Origin: Rhytidiadelphus loreus
Lineage: Eukaryota > Streptophyta > Bryopsida > Hypnales > Hylocomiaceae
DNA: 64,000 bases
Reading direction: 5' to 3'
Assembly: GCA_947034895.1 (NCBI GenBank)
Contig: OX344762.1
Span: forward strand, 70,922,981 to 70,986,980
Position 1 is the first letter of the stretch, and every line of letters begins with the position of its first letter. The position numbers and the translations under genes are program-made. Positions 21,961-32,400 of this stretch are shown piece after piece. The notes below the pieces were generated by a model, which was not told where the DNA came from, ran no database searches, and saw only the letters and a program-made list of their open reading frames with translations.

Positions 21961-23245
21961 CTTGGACAGGGTTTATTTCTTTGACTTTGCCTCGGGGCAA
22001 GTTTGGGGTCAACTATTGGATCAAGCCAGGGTAGCGGGTTCAATTTGGGGAGTGAAGGAGGATGTAAGGCAAAGTCCACAGCAACAAACAACGGATTTAG
22101 GATGGATGGGTGGGAACATGTTGAGTGGGTGGGAATATTACAGGGAGCAATGGGAACAAGGCGGCCCGGTGGGAACAGGGTAAGGAGCACCAAAAACAAG
22201 GGGGCAAGCAAGAACAAGGTAGGTGGGTGGATGTAGGATATGCAAGCGGGTGAAAACATGGAGAGTGGGCGGGTGGAAATATGCACCGCTTGCTCATAGG
22301 TGCACCACTTGTGAAGGCTACTATGCCGTGGCAGTACGCGCTGCGGCAAGTTTCCTCGGAGGGACTGACCACCTCCGAGGCCAAATTTCTGAAATTTCTT
22401 GTCGTACTTTCATGAAAAGAGTTGCTTAGGCAACATCCTACACATTTGACATTAGAAATTTTAGTAGATTAGAAAAACGTCATTTTCCAAAGGCACTATC
22501 AATGTCCAATTGTAAGACTACAATTGACAGAATTTGCAACATAAATGACAAACATAAATGATTGACTTCAATTTGCAACACCTAAATGAAGTAGCAACAC
22601 AAGAAACAAGTAAATCATGCAAAATTAGCACACTCTTCGTCTACATTTGCACACTAACTCCTCCATGACTTCTCACTTTGGCACCACTACTTGTGCAATC
22701 ATCTCAATTTTAGCAAAATTTCTACAACTACTCATAAATACCTCATCCACCTACCACATCATGGAAAAAATGGTTGCACCTAGACACTCTAAGCTTCAAT
22801 TTTCCAAAATTCCTCAATTCCATGAAAACAAACAAGCCAAAAATTCAATTAATGCTTGTGTATACTTGAAGAGGAGATTGTTGTTACACTCAATGAGCTT
22901 TGAGTACTTCAAATTTGTCAACAACAAAGAGGAGCAATGCCATAGAGGGGAAGAAGAAGCTCTAGACATGTAGTAATACTTTGTCCTTCTCCAACTTCTT
23001 CCAAATTCCAAGTTTGCTATTTTTTTTCTAATGTGGCTCTTTGTTCTGTAATGCAACTTGCTTGGGATGGAATACTTATACGTTGCAGTTGCCGCTTGCT
23101 CCAAGTTCAAACTCAAAGGTTGTCAAGTACCTTTTCCTTACTACTAGGAAGCCCAATACTTCCGCATGAATTAATTCAAGAGAATCCAATGCCACGGATA
23201 CCCTGAGCATGGATTGAGAGCAACAAGCAAGGAGAGAAGTCAGCA
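21961..23245. other. Noncoding stretch with one strong hairpin
   Basis: A G-rich part (22000-22280) gives proline-rich frames on the opposite strand that I regard as artefacts. A 9-bp perfect hairpin, CCTCGGAGG and CCTCCGAGG with a 9-nt loop, lies at 22354-22380. No gene is supported. Confidence 0.45.
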
Positions 23246-25472
23246 CACTATAAGAAACCCATGCTTTTTTGGATGTGCCAAAAATATGATGACACGTTTT
23301 TCTTGACGTCAAGCATGTCATCGTCGATGTCCAACAAAATCCATTTGAAATGATGCGGCAAAAACATGTGAAAATCTGAGAAAACATGCCATATTTTTGT
23401 TGTTACGTTTGAACAAACATGGTCAACGAAAGTGTCAAAATGTGCCATGTGGTAGCCACGTCACCTCAACGTAAGTGCCACGTAGGTGGGCAGTGTCACA
23501 TAGAATTCTTTTTACTCGACCTAGAGATGATGTGGCAATTGATGTTGCATATGACATCACATTGTCTGAGAAGATTAATACTGTTTTGAGCAACATCAAC
23601 ATCAACAAGAATTTTGGTACTGTTTTTGGCGACATCTATTTAGATGTCAGCTTTAACATCCAAACATTTTGCAACATCAACTTTGACATACACCATAAAA
23701 AATAGCCCATACATAATACACCATACATTATACACAATATGCCATACACAATACGCCATACACAATATTTGGCATTTATGTCACATGACTTGAAAGTCAA
23801 TTATTGTGTATAAATAAATATGAAAAGACATATTATTTATACAAGTGGGGCAATAGGAGGCATGACAAACTATATGGCATATGTAATTTTTCAAAATTAT
23901 ACAAAGTTGTCAAAGTTGACATCTTAGTTGATGTCTAAAAAAACACTGTTCAAATTTTTAATGGCATCTAGGACTCTAGGTGTGCTGATGTCTCATGCCA
24001 CATCATCCTTGTTGGATGCCATGTCAATCAAATGCCACATCAACTGGCACTTTTTAAATTTTTTAGATTTTTAGATTTTTAGATTTTTTTTTTTAAAACT
24101 TGTCAAGTGGTTGCCTTTCCCCTACATTTTACATTCGGTCAGGGTTTTACCTCAATCCATAGTAACTTTCTCTAATTTATCCAAAGTTAAGCCAAAAACT
24201 CTTGCCAATTGTGAACCCCAAATTCGTCACTTGGGACTCATTGTTTTCTTTTTTTTAGTTTATTACAAATTAAGGCATAAAGTAGTACAAAAAGCCCAAA
24301 AAAGAGTGTAGAACCAAAATAGGTATGTCACGTACCAGTATAGCATTTGGTCATAAATAGCCTTTTATCCATAGATTACCCATAAAACCCACTTGTATAT
24401 AGATTAGAACCCGTAATTAGTGGGAAACAATAGGGCTACTGGGAACTTACCCAAAATAGCCCGAAACCTAGTGCATGTGACCATGATAGGCTAAATTAAG
24501 TCTTAGGAGAGTAGGGGAGGTCTCCACATAAATCTCCAAAGATAGGTTCTAGTTTCCCCATTCCACCGACGAAACATTAGGAATCCAAATTGTTAGCTTG
24601 CAGGTGTTACTTGTCCCAGACAGGCCGTAGGGAGGAATCCACAGCCGCCGGATAGTGTTCTCGGATCTGAAGCATGTCGGGATGTCCACGGCAAAACCCA
24701 TTTGCCAAGATTCCCTCACATGTGAAAGATTCCCTGACTGCCGGTGATTCAACCAAAGTCAGTTTTCACCACGCCACCAACTGTGTGCCAGAATAGCCTA
24801 AGACTTGGCATGTGGCTTGGGGGACTCCATGAGAGGTTCCCCCAAAAGTCTTGGTTTTTCCTGATCTCCAAAGGATCTTTTTCCGAGCAGTCAACCGCCA
24901 AAGGCTACGTTGGGAAATTCATGGAAAATACCCAAGCTGCGGTAAAATCTCACTAAAAATTAGACTAGCATCTTTTATGTTAATAACGCGCCCTGACAAA
25001 TTTCATGGTGTTCCAATAGCGGGAAGCAGCCGAAGCTGACAACATCCCCCCAATTAATAATTACTGCAAGATCTTTGCGGGTTTGACCGGCGTCCCGGGA
25101 GCATACGAAGTCGGAACGAAGACATCAAGGAGCCTTTTCTTACTCCCTAGAGCCTCCCCAACAACCCTAGCTAGTTACCCAAGCCAAAAGAGGTAAACCC
25201 CAAAAGTTAGGTTTTTACCCTTTTAATTGGCTCCAATTGGCACTAGTTTCCGATGGGTTTTTTGTGATAGAAATAGGGGGTAGGGGATCCATTAAGCTAA
25301 AAATGGCATTCTGAAGCCATTGGCGCAATCTATTTGCAATTCCGAGATAAACTCCAAAAGTTAGAGGTTAGGACCAACGTAAAACCCAAAATTAGGAGAA
25401 AATCTCAAATTTGGATGAAAATCCGGATGGATGAGGTTACTCGTCGAGGGGGGGAGTGGGCCCTTGGAAACC

Positions 25473-25480
25473 TATAAAAG
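25473..25480 (+). promoter_or_regulatory. TATA box of LTR copy B
   Basis: TATAAAAG is followed by GGGGCCCTTCTCTCTCCCAA, which is nearly identical to the sequence after the TATA box of copy C. The position matches copy A. Confidence 0.65.
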
Positions 25481-26219
25481 GGGGCCCTTCTCTCTCCCAA
25501 AACACCCCCAATACTTGTTTTGGGTCCGTGGGTCCAAGTTATCTTGGAATTTTTGGCGTTTCAAGCCAAAAAACCTCTACGGTGTTTTTGGAGCACTTTT
25601 GGCTCCCATTGTCGTTTATTTACAAGCTCTTTGGAGGTCCTTTGAGGTCCTCCCATCTTACCTTGTACTTGTTGCAAGTCAAGAGGGTTGCGTCTACTTC
25701 CGTGTGTCTTGTACTAATCCTAAAGTTACCCCCCACCGTACCTTGGCGATGCCGCTTTGGGGGGCCTTTAGCATGTGAGCATTGCCTTGTTTAAGCTTGC
25801 TTTGTGGGTACGGTTGCCTCTTGTGTAAATCCTAACTATAGTCACCCTTGTCGTGTTGCTTGTGAGTGGGCCCCACCGCCCTTGAGGCGCGAAGCTTTGA
25901 ACCTGTGACTTTCCCGAGTCTTAGAGTGAGTGTCAAACTAGGCCATAAATGGCGAAGCTTTGCACCCCCAGTGTTTTTGATTCCAAAGTTTAGTTCCCAA
26001 GACCTTCTTGGGAAAAGACAAAGTTTAGCCCCCAAGAGTGCTTAGGTGGTAGAAAGGTGTAGAAAAGAACCCCCGTCACAAGTAGCTTCCTTCCAAAATT
26101 TCTAGCTTATTTTCTACGACGTCCGGCGAAGCTTTGACCTTTCACCATCCGATTTTAATTGTGTGAGTGGGTTCCCATACGGGAATCCGGAAGAAGGAGA
26201 TTGTAGAAAAGAGTGGGTC

Positions 26220-26480
26220 CAGCCCCTAAGGGTGGCCCAGCCCATAAGAGAGTCCAGTCCAGGTCGGGCAAGCCCAGCCGTCGGAGGGGGTCAATCCGGG
26301 TAACCAGCCCGTCGGAGGAGGGGGGAGTCCAGCCCGTCGGGGGGTCAGTCCGGGTAGCCAGCGTTGGGGGGAGGGAGTCTAGCCCGTAGGGGGGGTCAGC
26401 CAGGGGGGTCCAGCTCGTAGAGGGTCCAGTCCAAGTCGGGTGGTCCAGCTCGTAGAGAGTCCAGTTCAAGGGGATTGGGG
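26220..26480 (+). repeat. G-rich minisatellite in LTR copy B
   Basis: Irregular tandem units contain AGTCCAGCCCGTCGGAGG or close variants, with GGTCAGTCCGGGTAGCCAG between them. The minus strand reads as a proline- and tryptophan-rich frame, which is a repeat artefact. It occupies the same relative place as the GC-rich arrays of copies A and C. Confidence 0.65.
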
Positions 26481-26998
26481 GGAAATAAAGTTCGGGAAGG
26501 GAAGTTAGAATTAGAGGGGGTAGGGGGGAATTAAGGGCCTGTGGCCGAGGGGAATGAGGAAAAAAGGGAGGGGAAGAGGAACATAAGAGGAAGATTCCGC
26601 TCCAAGAACTCCAACCTGCACGCACGTCCTCACCACAACATCACTCCAACATCTAATGGGAGAAGGTTGGGGAGGATAAGAGGCTAAATAGGAAGGCAAG
26701 GAAGAAGATGACCAAGAGTAGCCTTGGTTAGTGTGCACGGAAATCTCCCAAAGTTCCCCATGGCCATTAGAAGGAGGATTAGGATGACGCAAAGATGACA
26801 ACGTAAGGTGGTAGTTAGGTTTGCAAGAAGTTAGCGTCATAGTTGTAAGACCCCCATTAAGGGGTGGTTGGGAATAGTACCAAGGCAAAAGAAAGGAGGA
26901 GATAAGGAGAAGGAAGAACGCCTTAGGGTACTAGAGTGTAATATTTCTTTCTACAACTAAGCCGTAGGCATCTGAACCCCTCAAAATACGTCTCTACT

Positions 26999-27061
26999 AT
27001 GGAATACGAGCACGCGGCCGGAGGTATGGAGGAAAATGTCGCGCATGCCAACAACGATCAG
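26999..27061 (+). CDS. Short LTR-borne first exon (copy B)
   Basis: ATG and 20 further codons end at GATCAG|GTAAGT, a strong phase-0 donor. The peptide begins MEYEHAAGG. It corresponds in position to the exons of copies A and C. A second in-frame ATG follows at codon 10. Confidence 0.4.
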
Positions 27062-27439
27062 GTAAGTCAGTAAATTAATCCCCAGTGCTTTCCTTTTAAT
27101 TTGTGCTAAATTCTGTTAAGCAGTGATTAATGTCGATTAGCAAATAGGAATTAGGGTGGACCTTAAGTTTAGACATAGAAGTTTATCGATAGGGCTAGAA
27201 GTATCTAACCCCTCTCATATATAGAAGTTGACCGTAACAGCAGCCAAATTAGATTAGGATAGGATAGGAATTAGATTACAAAACAAGGTAGAACAGGATA
27301 GGATAGGACTAGGGATTAGTAATTGTTAGGGTAAAAATTCAACCAAGAAGTTAAACATTAAATTAGGACAAAATAATCCAATTAGGAGTGAAGGTTAAAT
27401 TAGAAAATCACAATTACCTTAGGTGATAAAGACGTAGGG

Positions 27440-27990
27440 TCAAGGGTAGAAAGTAAAAAAAGAGATTAGATTAGAAAATTAAATTAAGATTAGAAGATTA
27501 AGTTAAATTAGGAAAAAAGATAAGATAAATTAGATTAGAAGCTTAAATTAAATTAGGGGATAAATTAGATCAAAGATAAATTAGATTAGAAAATTAAATT
27601 AAGATTAGAAGATTAAGTTAAATTAGGAAAAAAGATAAGATAAATCAGATTAGAAGATTAAATTAAATTAGGGGATAAATTAGATCAAAGATAAATTAGA
27701 TTAGAAAATTAAATTAAGATTAGAAGATTAAATTAAATTAGGGAAGAAGATAAATTAAATTAAGAAAAAAAAAGATAAATTAAATTAGGGGATAAATTAG
27801 ATAAAAGATAAATTAGATTAGAAAATTAAATTAAGAAAGAGGATCAATTAAATTAGACAAGAAAAGGATAGATTAAATTAGGGGATCAATTAGATAAAAG
27901 ATAAATTAGATTAGAAAATTAAATTAAGAAAGAGGATCAATTAAATTAGGGAAAAAGATAACTTAGATTAGGAAAAAAAACCAATCAACT
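27440..27990. repeat. C-poor, AT-rich tandem array in LTR copy B
   Basis: Imperfect units are built from GATAAATTAGATTAGAAAAT and AAATTAAATTAGGGGATAAA. Larger units of about 110-130 bp recur between 27530 and 27720. The + strand is almost free of cytosine for 500 bp. It is noncoding and lies downstream of the splice donor, where an intron would be. Confidence 0.75.
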
Positions 27991-28554
27991 TAGGAAACCA
28001 TGGAAGGAACTTAGGTAATCCCTCCTCAGCTTTAGGAAAGGTCAATTAGCCTCAGATTCCCATAGATTAGGATAGATTCGGTGGTAGTTCGCATAGGTTG
28101 CCGTTAGGGGACGGTTAGCCCGAACTATTCCCTCGCCAATTGGGGGCAACTCCATTGTCACCTGCGGAAACTAGGAACTTAGAAAAGAAGATCCATTGCT
28201 TGGAAGGCACAATGGACCTACGCTTAGTCACCCGTTAGGTTAGAATTTAGTTAACCCCTAAAACCTGGTTGTGTCCGATTAATTACCAAGGGTGGGTAAT
28301 TAAGCGCCCATACCAATGTAGCATTTCTATGTTTTCTTGGACGTTGTATAAAACACAACTATGTTTTTTTTAATGTTTTTTATAACATCAATGTCGCATA
28401 AGACATCAACTTATTCCACCTATGATATCCAAATGTTTTTAAAACATCCAATTCAATTCTACCTCCTATGGCAGTGATCCCATCTTTGTGTTTGTGTTTT
28501 GAAAAACATCATTGTTTGTTGCTAACATCCAAAAAACATAGGTTTCTTATAGTG

Positions 28555-29286
28555 GTAGTACAAGGTGAGAGGAGGCGGGAGGAGTGAGCGACGACTACAT
28601 GGGAGCAAGTGGGAAGAAGCAGCTATGGGAGGAAGAGGCCGGCGACGATGACAACATGGAAGGAGGCGGGAACAAGCGTTGGCAATGTAGAAGTAGGGAG
28701 CGATGACAGAGGAGGAGCATGCAACTCAAAAATTGTTGTAAGGTATCCAATGGCCAGTACTACAACGAGCAATGAAGGGAACGGGAACCAATATAGAAGA
28801 ATGGTGGGGAACGAGCCCACATGGAGGGGAACATCAACGGAACATCTAGTGAAGGTCAGTCACCTTACCCCTCCTCTAAGCCCTATGCCATATTGTTGCC
28901 AATGTTTTCAAATTGCTAATTGTTTTTTTGTATATTTTGCACTCAAAATAAAAATATAATAGATTTCTCCATCAAGGTTTTGTCAAAGTTCTTAAATTGT
29001 AATCGTTTTTTTTTTCTATATTGTATTCAAAATTGAATGTTATAGATTTAGTTTCCATTAGATTTTTGTTAATGTTTTCAAACTTCAAATCATTTTTTTC
29101 TATATTTTGCACTCAAAATAAAAATATTATGAAATTTTCCATCAATTTTTTGCCAATATTTTCAAATTGCAAACAATTCTTTTCCCAATTCCACAAGCTA
29201 ACTTTAAATTGGCTACCATTTTTCTTGGAACATTGCACAAGAAAGGGCAATGAAAATTTACATGTAAATGCTTGGGATTGGGGTGG
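28555..29286. repeat. Spacer with about three tandem units of roughly 90 bp
   Basis: At 28905-29185, three imperfect units share TATATTTTGCACTCAAAATA, then TTCCATCAA and TTTTGCCAA-like words and TTTTCAAATTG. The part before it (28560-28860) is G-rich. An open frame at 28609-28959 ends near a possible donor (AAG|GTCAGT) but shows no recognisable domain. Confidence 0.6.
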
Positions 29287-30554
29287 GGTGAGCCCCAAAT
29301 TTGTCACTTGGAACTCATAGTTTTCTTTTTTTTAGATTGTTGCAGTTTAAGGCATAATATTATACAAAAAGCCCCCCAAAGAGTGTAGAACCAAAATAGG
29401 TATGTCACATACTAGTATAGCCTTTGGTCATAAATAGCCTTTTACTCTTAGAATACCTACAAATCCCACTTGTATATAGGTTAGAACTATAAAGTAGTGG
29501 AAAACAATAGGCTTATAGGGAACTTACCCGAAATAGCCCAAATACTAGTTCATGCGACCATGCTTGGCTAAAATGGTCCTAGGAAAGATAGGGAGGTCCT
29601 TACATAAATCTCCAAAGATAGGTTCTAGTTTCTCCATTCCATTGACGAAATATTAGGAACCCCAATTGTTAGCATGCAGGTGTCACTTTTCCAAGAAAGG
29701 CCACATGAAAGAATCTATGGCCATCGGATAGTGCTCTTGGATTAGGAGCATGTCAAGGGTTCAACAACAAAATCAATTCGCCAAGATTCCCTCACGTATA
29801 AAAGATTCCTTGACTACCAATAATCCAAGAAAATTCGATTTTTACCTCTCTACCGACCGTGCGCAAGACTAACTCAAGACTTGACACATGACTTGGAGAA
29901 TTCCATGAGAGGTTCTCCAAAAAGTCTCGATTTTTTCTAATCTCCAGAGGATCTTTTTCCAAGCGGTCAACCGCTAAAGGCCACAAAGAAAAATTCATAT
30001 AAATTATCCAGGCTGCGGTAAAATCTCACTAAAAATTAGATTAGCTTTTTTTATGTTAATAACACTCCCTAACAAGTTTCACAATATTCCAATAGCAGAA
30101 GGTAGCTGAATCACCAACGTTCCTCCAATTATTAATTACAATAAAATTTTCGTGGAGTTGACCAGCGTTCCGGGAGCGCACAAAGTCAGAATGAAGTCAT
30201 CAAGGGTCTTTTCTTACTCCCTAGGACCCTCCCAACAACCCTATCTAGTTGCCCAAGTCAAAAAAAGTAACCTCCCAAACTTAGATTTTTACCCTTTTAT
30301 TGATTTAAGTTGATGTTGGTTGTTGATGGGGTTTTCGCAATGGGAACAAGGGGTTGAAGGTCTTATAGACTAAAAATGGCCTTTTGAAGCCAATGGCGCA
30401 ATCCATTTGCGATTTGGAGTTAGACTCCAAAAGTTAGACTTTAGAACCAACGTAGAAACCTAAATGCGGTGAAAATCCTAAAAGATAAGGATTAAAATCT
30501 CGCATGACAAGGTTACTTAGGTTAGAAAGGGAAGGAAAGGGCGCCCCGGGAGAG

Positions 30555-30562
30555 TATAAATG
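30555..30562 (+). promoter_or_regulatory. TATA box of LTR copy C
   Basis: TATAAATG is followed by GGGACCCTTCTCCCTCCCAA, closely matching copy B. Confidence 0.65.
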
Positions 30563-32116
30563 GGGACCCTTCTCCCTCCCAAAACACCCCCTTTCTTGTA
30601 TTTGGGACTATTGGTCCCGCTTTGTGTGAAGATTTTGGCCCTTTTTGGCCAAAACTCTTGAGTCTTGTTTTTAGGCTTCTTTTGAAGCCCTTGTTGGTGT
30701 TTTTCAAGGAGTGTAGAGGACTTCGGAGGTCTCTCTACACCTTGTTGCTACTTTGAGTTGCGAGTTGATACCTTGTTATTACAAAGTATTGGGTCGAGTT
30801 GGTCATTGATCTTTGTCCTTGAATCTTGATGTTATACTTATTCTAGAGTTCATCCTCCACTGTACCTTGGCGATGCCGTTTTGGGGGACCTCTAGCCTTG
30901 TGTTTTCCTCACCCTCGTGGAACTAACCTTTGCTACTAACTTCAAGTCATTCTTTCCTGGTCACTAACCTAAGTCCCATACGTGGTATTGGTTCTAGTTT
31001 CCTTTGTCATTGTTAAGGAAAAAAGTGGAGTAGTTCCCCTTGGGGTAATAAAACTCTACCTTTCCTAATTGGTCCCAAGTCCTAGATTGTGTGTTAAAGG
31101 GTCTATTAGACGGCAGAGCTTTGAACCTCCAGGGGTTCACAAGTCCTAGATTTGGTGTTAAACCCAAATCGACGGCAAAGTTTTGAACCAACCATCTAGT
31201 TAATCCCAAAGTTTAGTTTTCAAAATACATTGGAACAAACCAAAGTTTAGCATCTAAAATAGAGGTTTTTTAAAGCTATGGTCCAGTGTCAAGTCCCGAC
31301 CTTTACTAGATATCCTGGGATAGCTACGTTCTGTTCCAAGCACTGGTGAGACCTTCGCCCTCCAATTGTCAAAGAGGTTGGATACTTTTTCAATTTAGTT
31401 TTGTTTGTGAGAGTCCAACCAGTTGGGTAGCAAGCCCCCAGCCAGCCAGAAGTAGGCCCCCAACCAAAAAGCAGGCCCCCAGCCAACGCAGCAAGCCGCC
31501 GTTGCCATTCCGTATTCCTTTTTTTTTTTGGGAGGGTTTGGGAGGTTCTTAGTAAAAACGGAAAAAAGTGAAAAAAGAGAAAAAAAATTAACAACAAAAT
31601 TAGTATAGAAGTAGAATGGGTTAGTATAAAGAAGGAAGCATAGTTTAGCATAGAAAGGGAGGAGCATAGTTTAGCATAGAAGTAGAGTGGATTATCATAG
31701 AAGTTAGAATAGCCAAGCATAAAGAGTGAAGCAAGCAAGAAAATAGTCTATCATAACCTCCTTCAACCTCACACCCTCTCACCAAACATCACCACACGAA
31801 GCCCACCTCAAATGCACTAGAAGAATAGAGGGCTTAGATAGGGAAGGAGCACTATAGAGGGAGATAGAGAAGAAATCCCTTCCACCATTAGGGTAAGCTG
31901 ACGCGTAAAGAAGTTAGGTTGGGTGTAAGTGGTAGTTAGTTAGCATTTTGACTTACTAAATAGGTAGGTGGCACTTCAACCACCTTCCATTAAGGGGGCA
32001 CGAGTGTTGAGGCAAAGGAAAAGGAGGAGAAAGAAATTGAGAAAAATATATATGCACCTTGCGCAGCTATAAAGAACGTTTTAGACCAATGGGTGGAGTC
32101 CTCCTTGCAACTTGCA

Positions 32117-32146
32117 ATGGTAGAAGGGGGATACTTGACCGCCTTA
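32117..32146 (+). pseudogene. LTR-borne first exon (copy C), split by CACTA-3
   Basis: ATG and nine further codons (MVEGGYLTAL) run directly into the CACTA-3 left end. After removal of CACTA-3 and one TTA, the exon continues at 62435-62455 (IMDLYAK) and ends at GCTAAG|GTAAG, again in phase 0. CACTA-3 therefore disrupted this exon. Confidence 0.4.
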
Positions 32147-32400
32147 CACTAGAAGAAACCCGCGTTTTTGGTGACAAGCTATTAACATGTTAGTTATGTT
32201 TTTCTTGACGTTTGCCATGTCAACTTGAATATCAAAAAAAATGCGTCAGGATTGACAGGCCCAAAAACATGCGAAAACTTAAAAAACGTGATGAGATTTG
32301 AAGTAGATTTCAGAAGACGTCATAAAAAACATGGACTTCAATGATGTGAAAAACTTGCCATGTGGCGGCCACATGGGCGCCAACTCAGCGATGATAAGGC
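32147..32400. repeat. Left terminal and subterminal region of CACTA-3
   Basis: The terminal inverted repeat is about 28 bp. It is followed by about 220 bp alignable with the left end of CACTA-2, including TTTTTCTTGACGT and TGCCATGTGG words. The right counterpart is at about 62403-62431. Confidence 0.8.

Larger units (their letters stand above)
24210..28312 (+). mobile_element. Solo long LTR, copy B (4.1 kb), inside CACTA-2
   Basis: The element runs from TGTGAACCCC to GCGCCCATA and is flanked by a perfect 5-bp target duplication, CCAAT (24205-24209 and 28313-28317). It shares with copy C long stretches from the first base (GTGAACCCCAAATTCG...), through TAGAACCAAAATAGGTATGT, the TATA box and the leader, to the 3' end (TCCATTGCTTGGAAGGC at 28192, then ACCAAGGGTGGGTAATTAAG). 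It has no internal retroviral-type genes and no second LTR. The precise insertion inside CACTA-2 shows that the LTR is the younger event. Confidence 0.8.
23246..28554. mobile_element. Non-autonomous CACTA element 2, containing an LTR insertion
   Basis: The left end CACTATAAGAAACCCATGCT and the reverse-complemented right end CACTATAAGAAACCTATGTT match closely. They are related to the ends of CACTA-3, and the first 220 bp after the left end align with CACTA-3's left end (both have GCCATGTGG and AAGTGCCACSTA-like words). The 3-bp flanks are GCA (23243-23245) and GTA (28555-28557), one substitution apart. Without the inserted LTR the element is about 1.2 kb and noncoding, with short TACACAATA(T/C)GCCA repeats near 23715-23770. 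It was probably mobilised by a CACTA-3-type transposase. Confidence 0.75.
29287..32146 (+). mobile_element. Long LTR, copy C, 5' segment
   Basis: The similarity to copy B begins at TGAGCCCC (29289) and runs through the shared GCGGTAAAATCTCACTAAAA (about 30015), the TATA box (30555) and the AGCTTTGAACC units (31110, 31180). At 31420-31505 a GC-rich array with GGCCCCCAGCCA units replaces the minisatellites of copies A and B. The segment ends exactly where CACTA-3 starts and continues at 62435. No matching target duplication was found for the whole copy (GGTGG on the left, AGTGA on the right), so its ends may have recombined. Confidence 0.7.

Noticed and set aside
21876..22384. Proline-rich minus-strand frames
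   Set aside because: The sequence opposite is G-rich and low in complexity, and two overlapping frames are equally open, which is typical of an artefact.
26155..26888. Proline-rich minus-strand frames in LTR copy B
   Set aside because: They are the complement of a G-rich minisatellite and show no start context, splice structure or domain.
24210..32146. LTR copies B and C as the two ends of one retrotransposon
   Set aside because: Copy B has its own perfect CCAAT duplication, and the DNA between the copies is the right end of CACTA-2 plus unrelated repeats, with no gag, RT or integrase.
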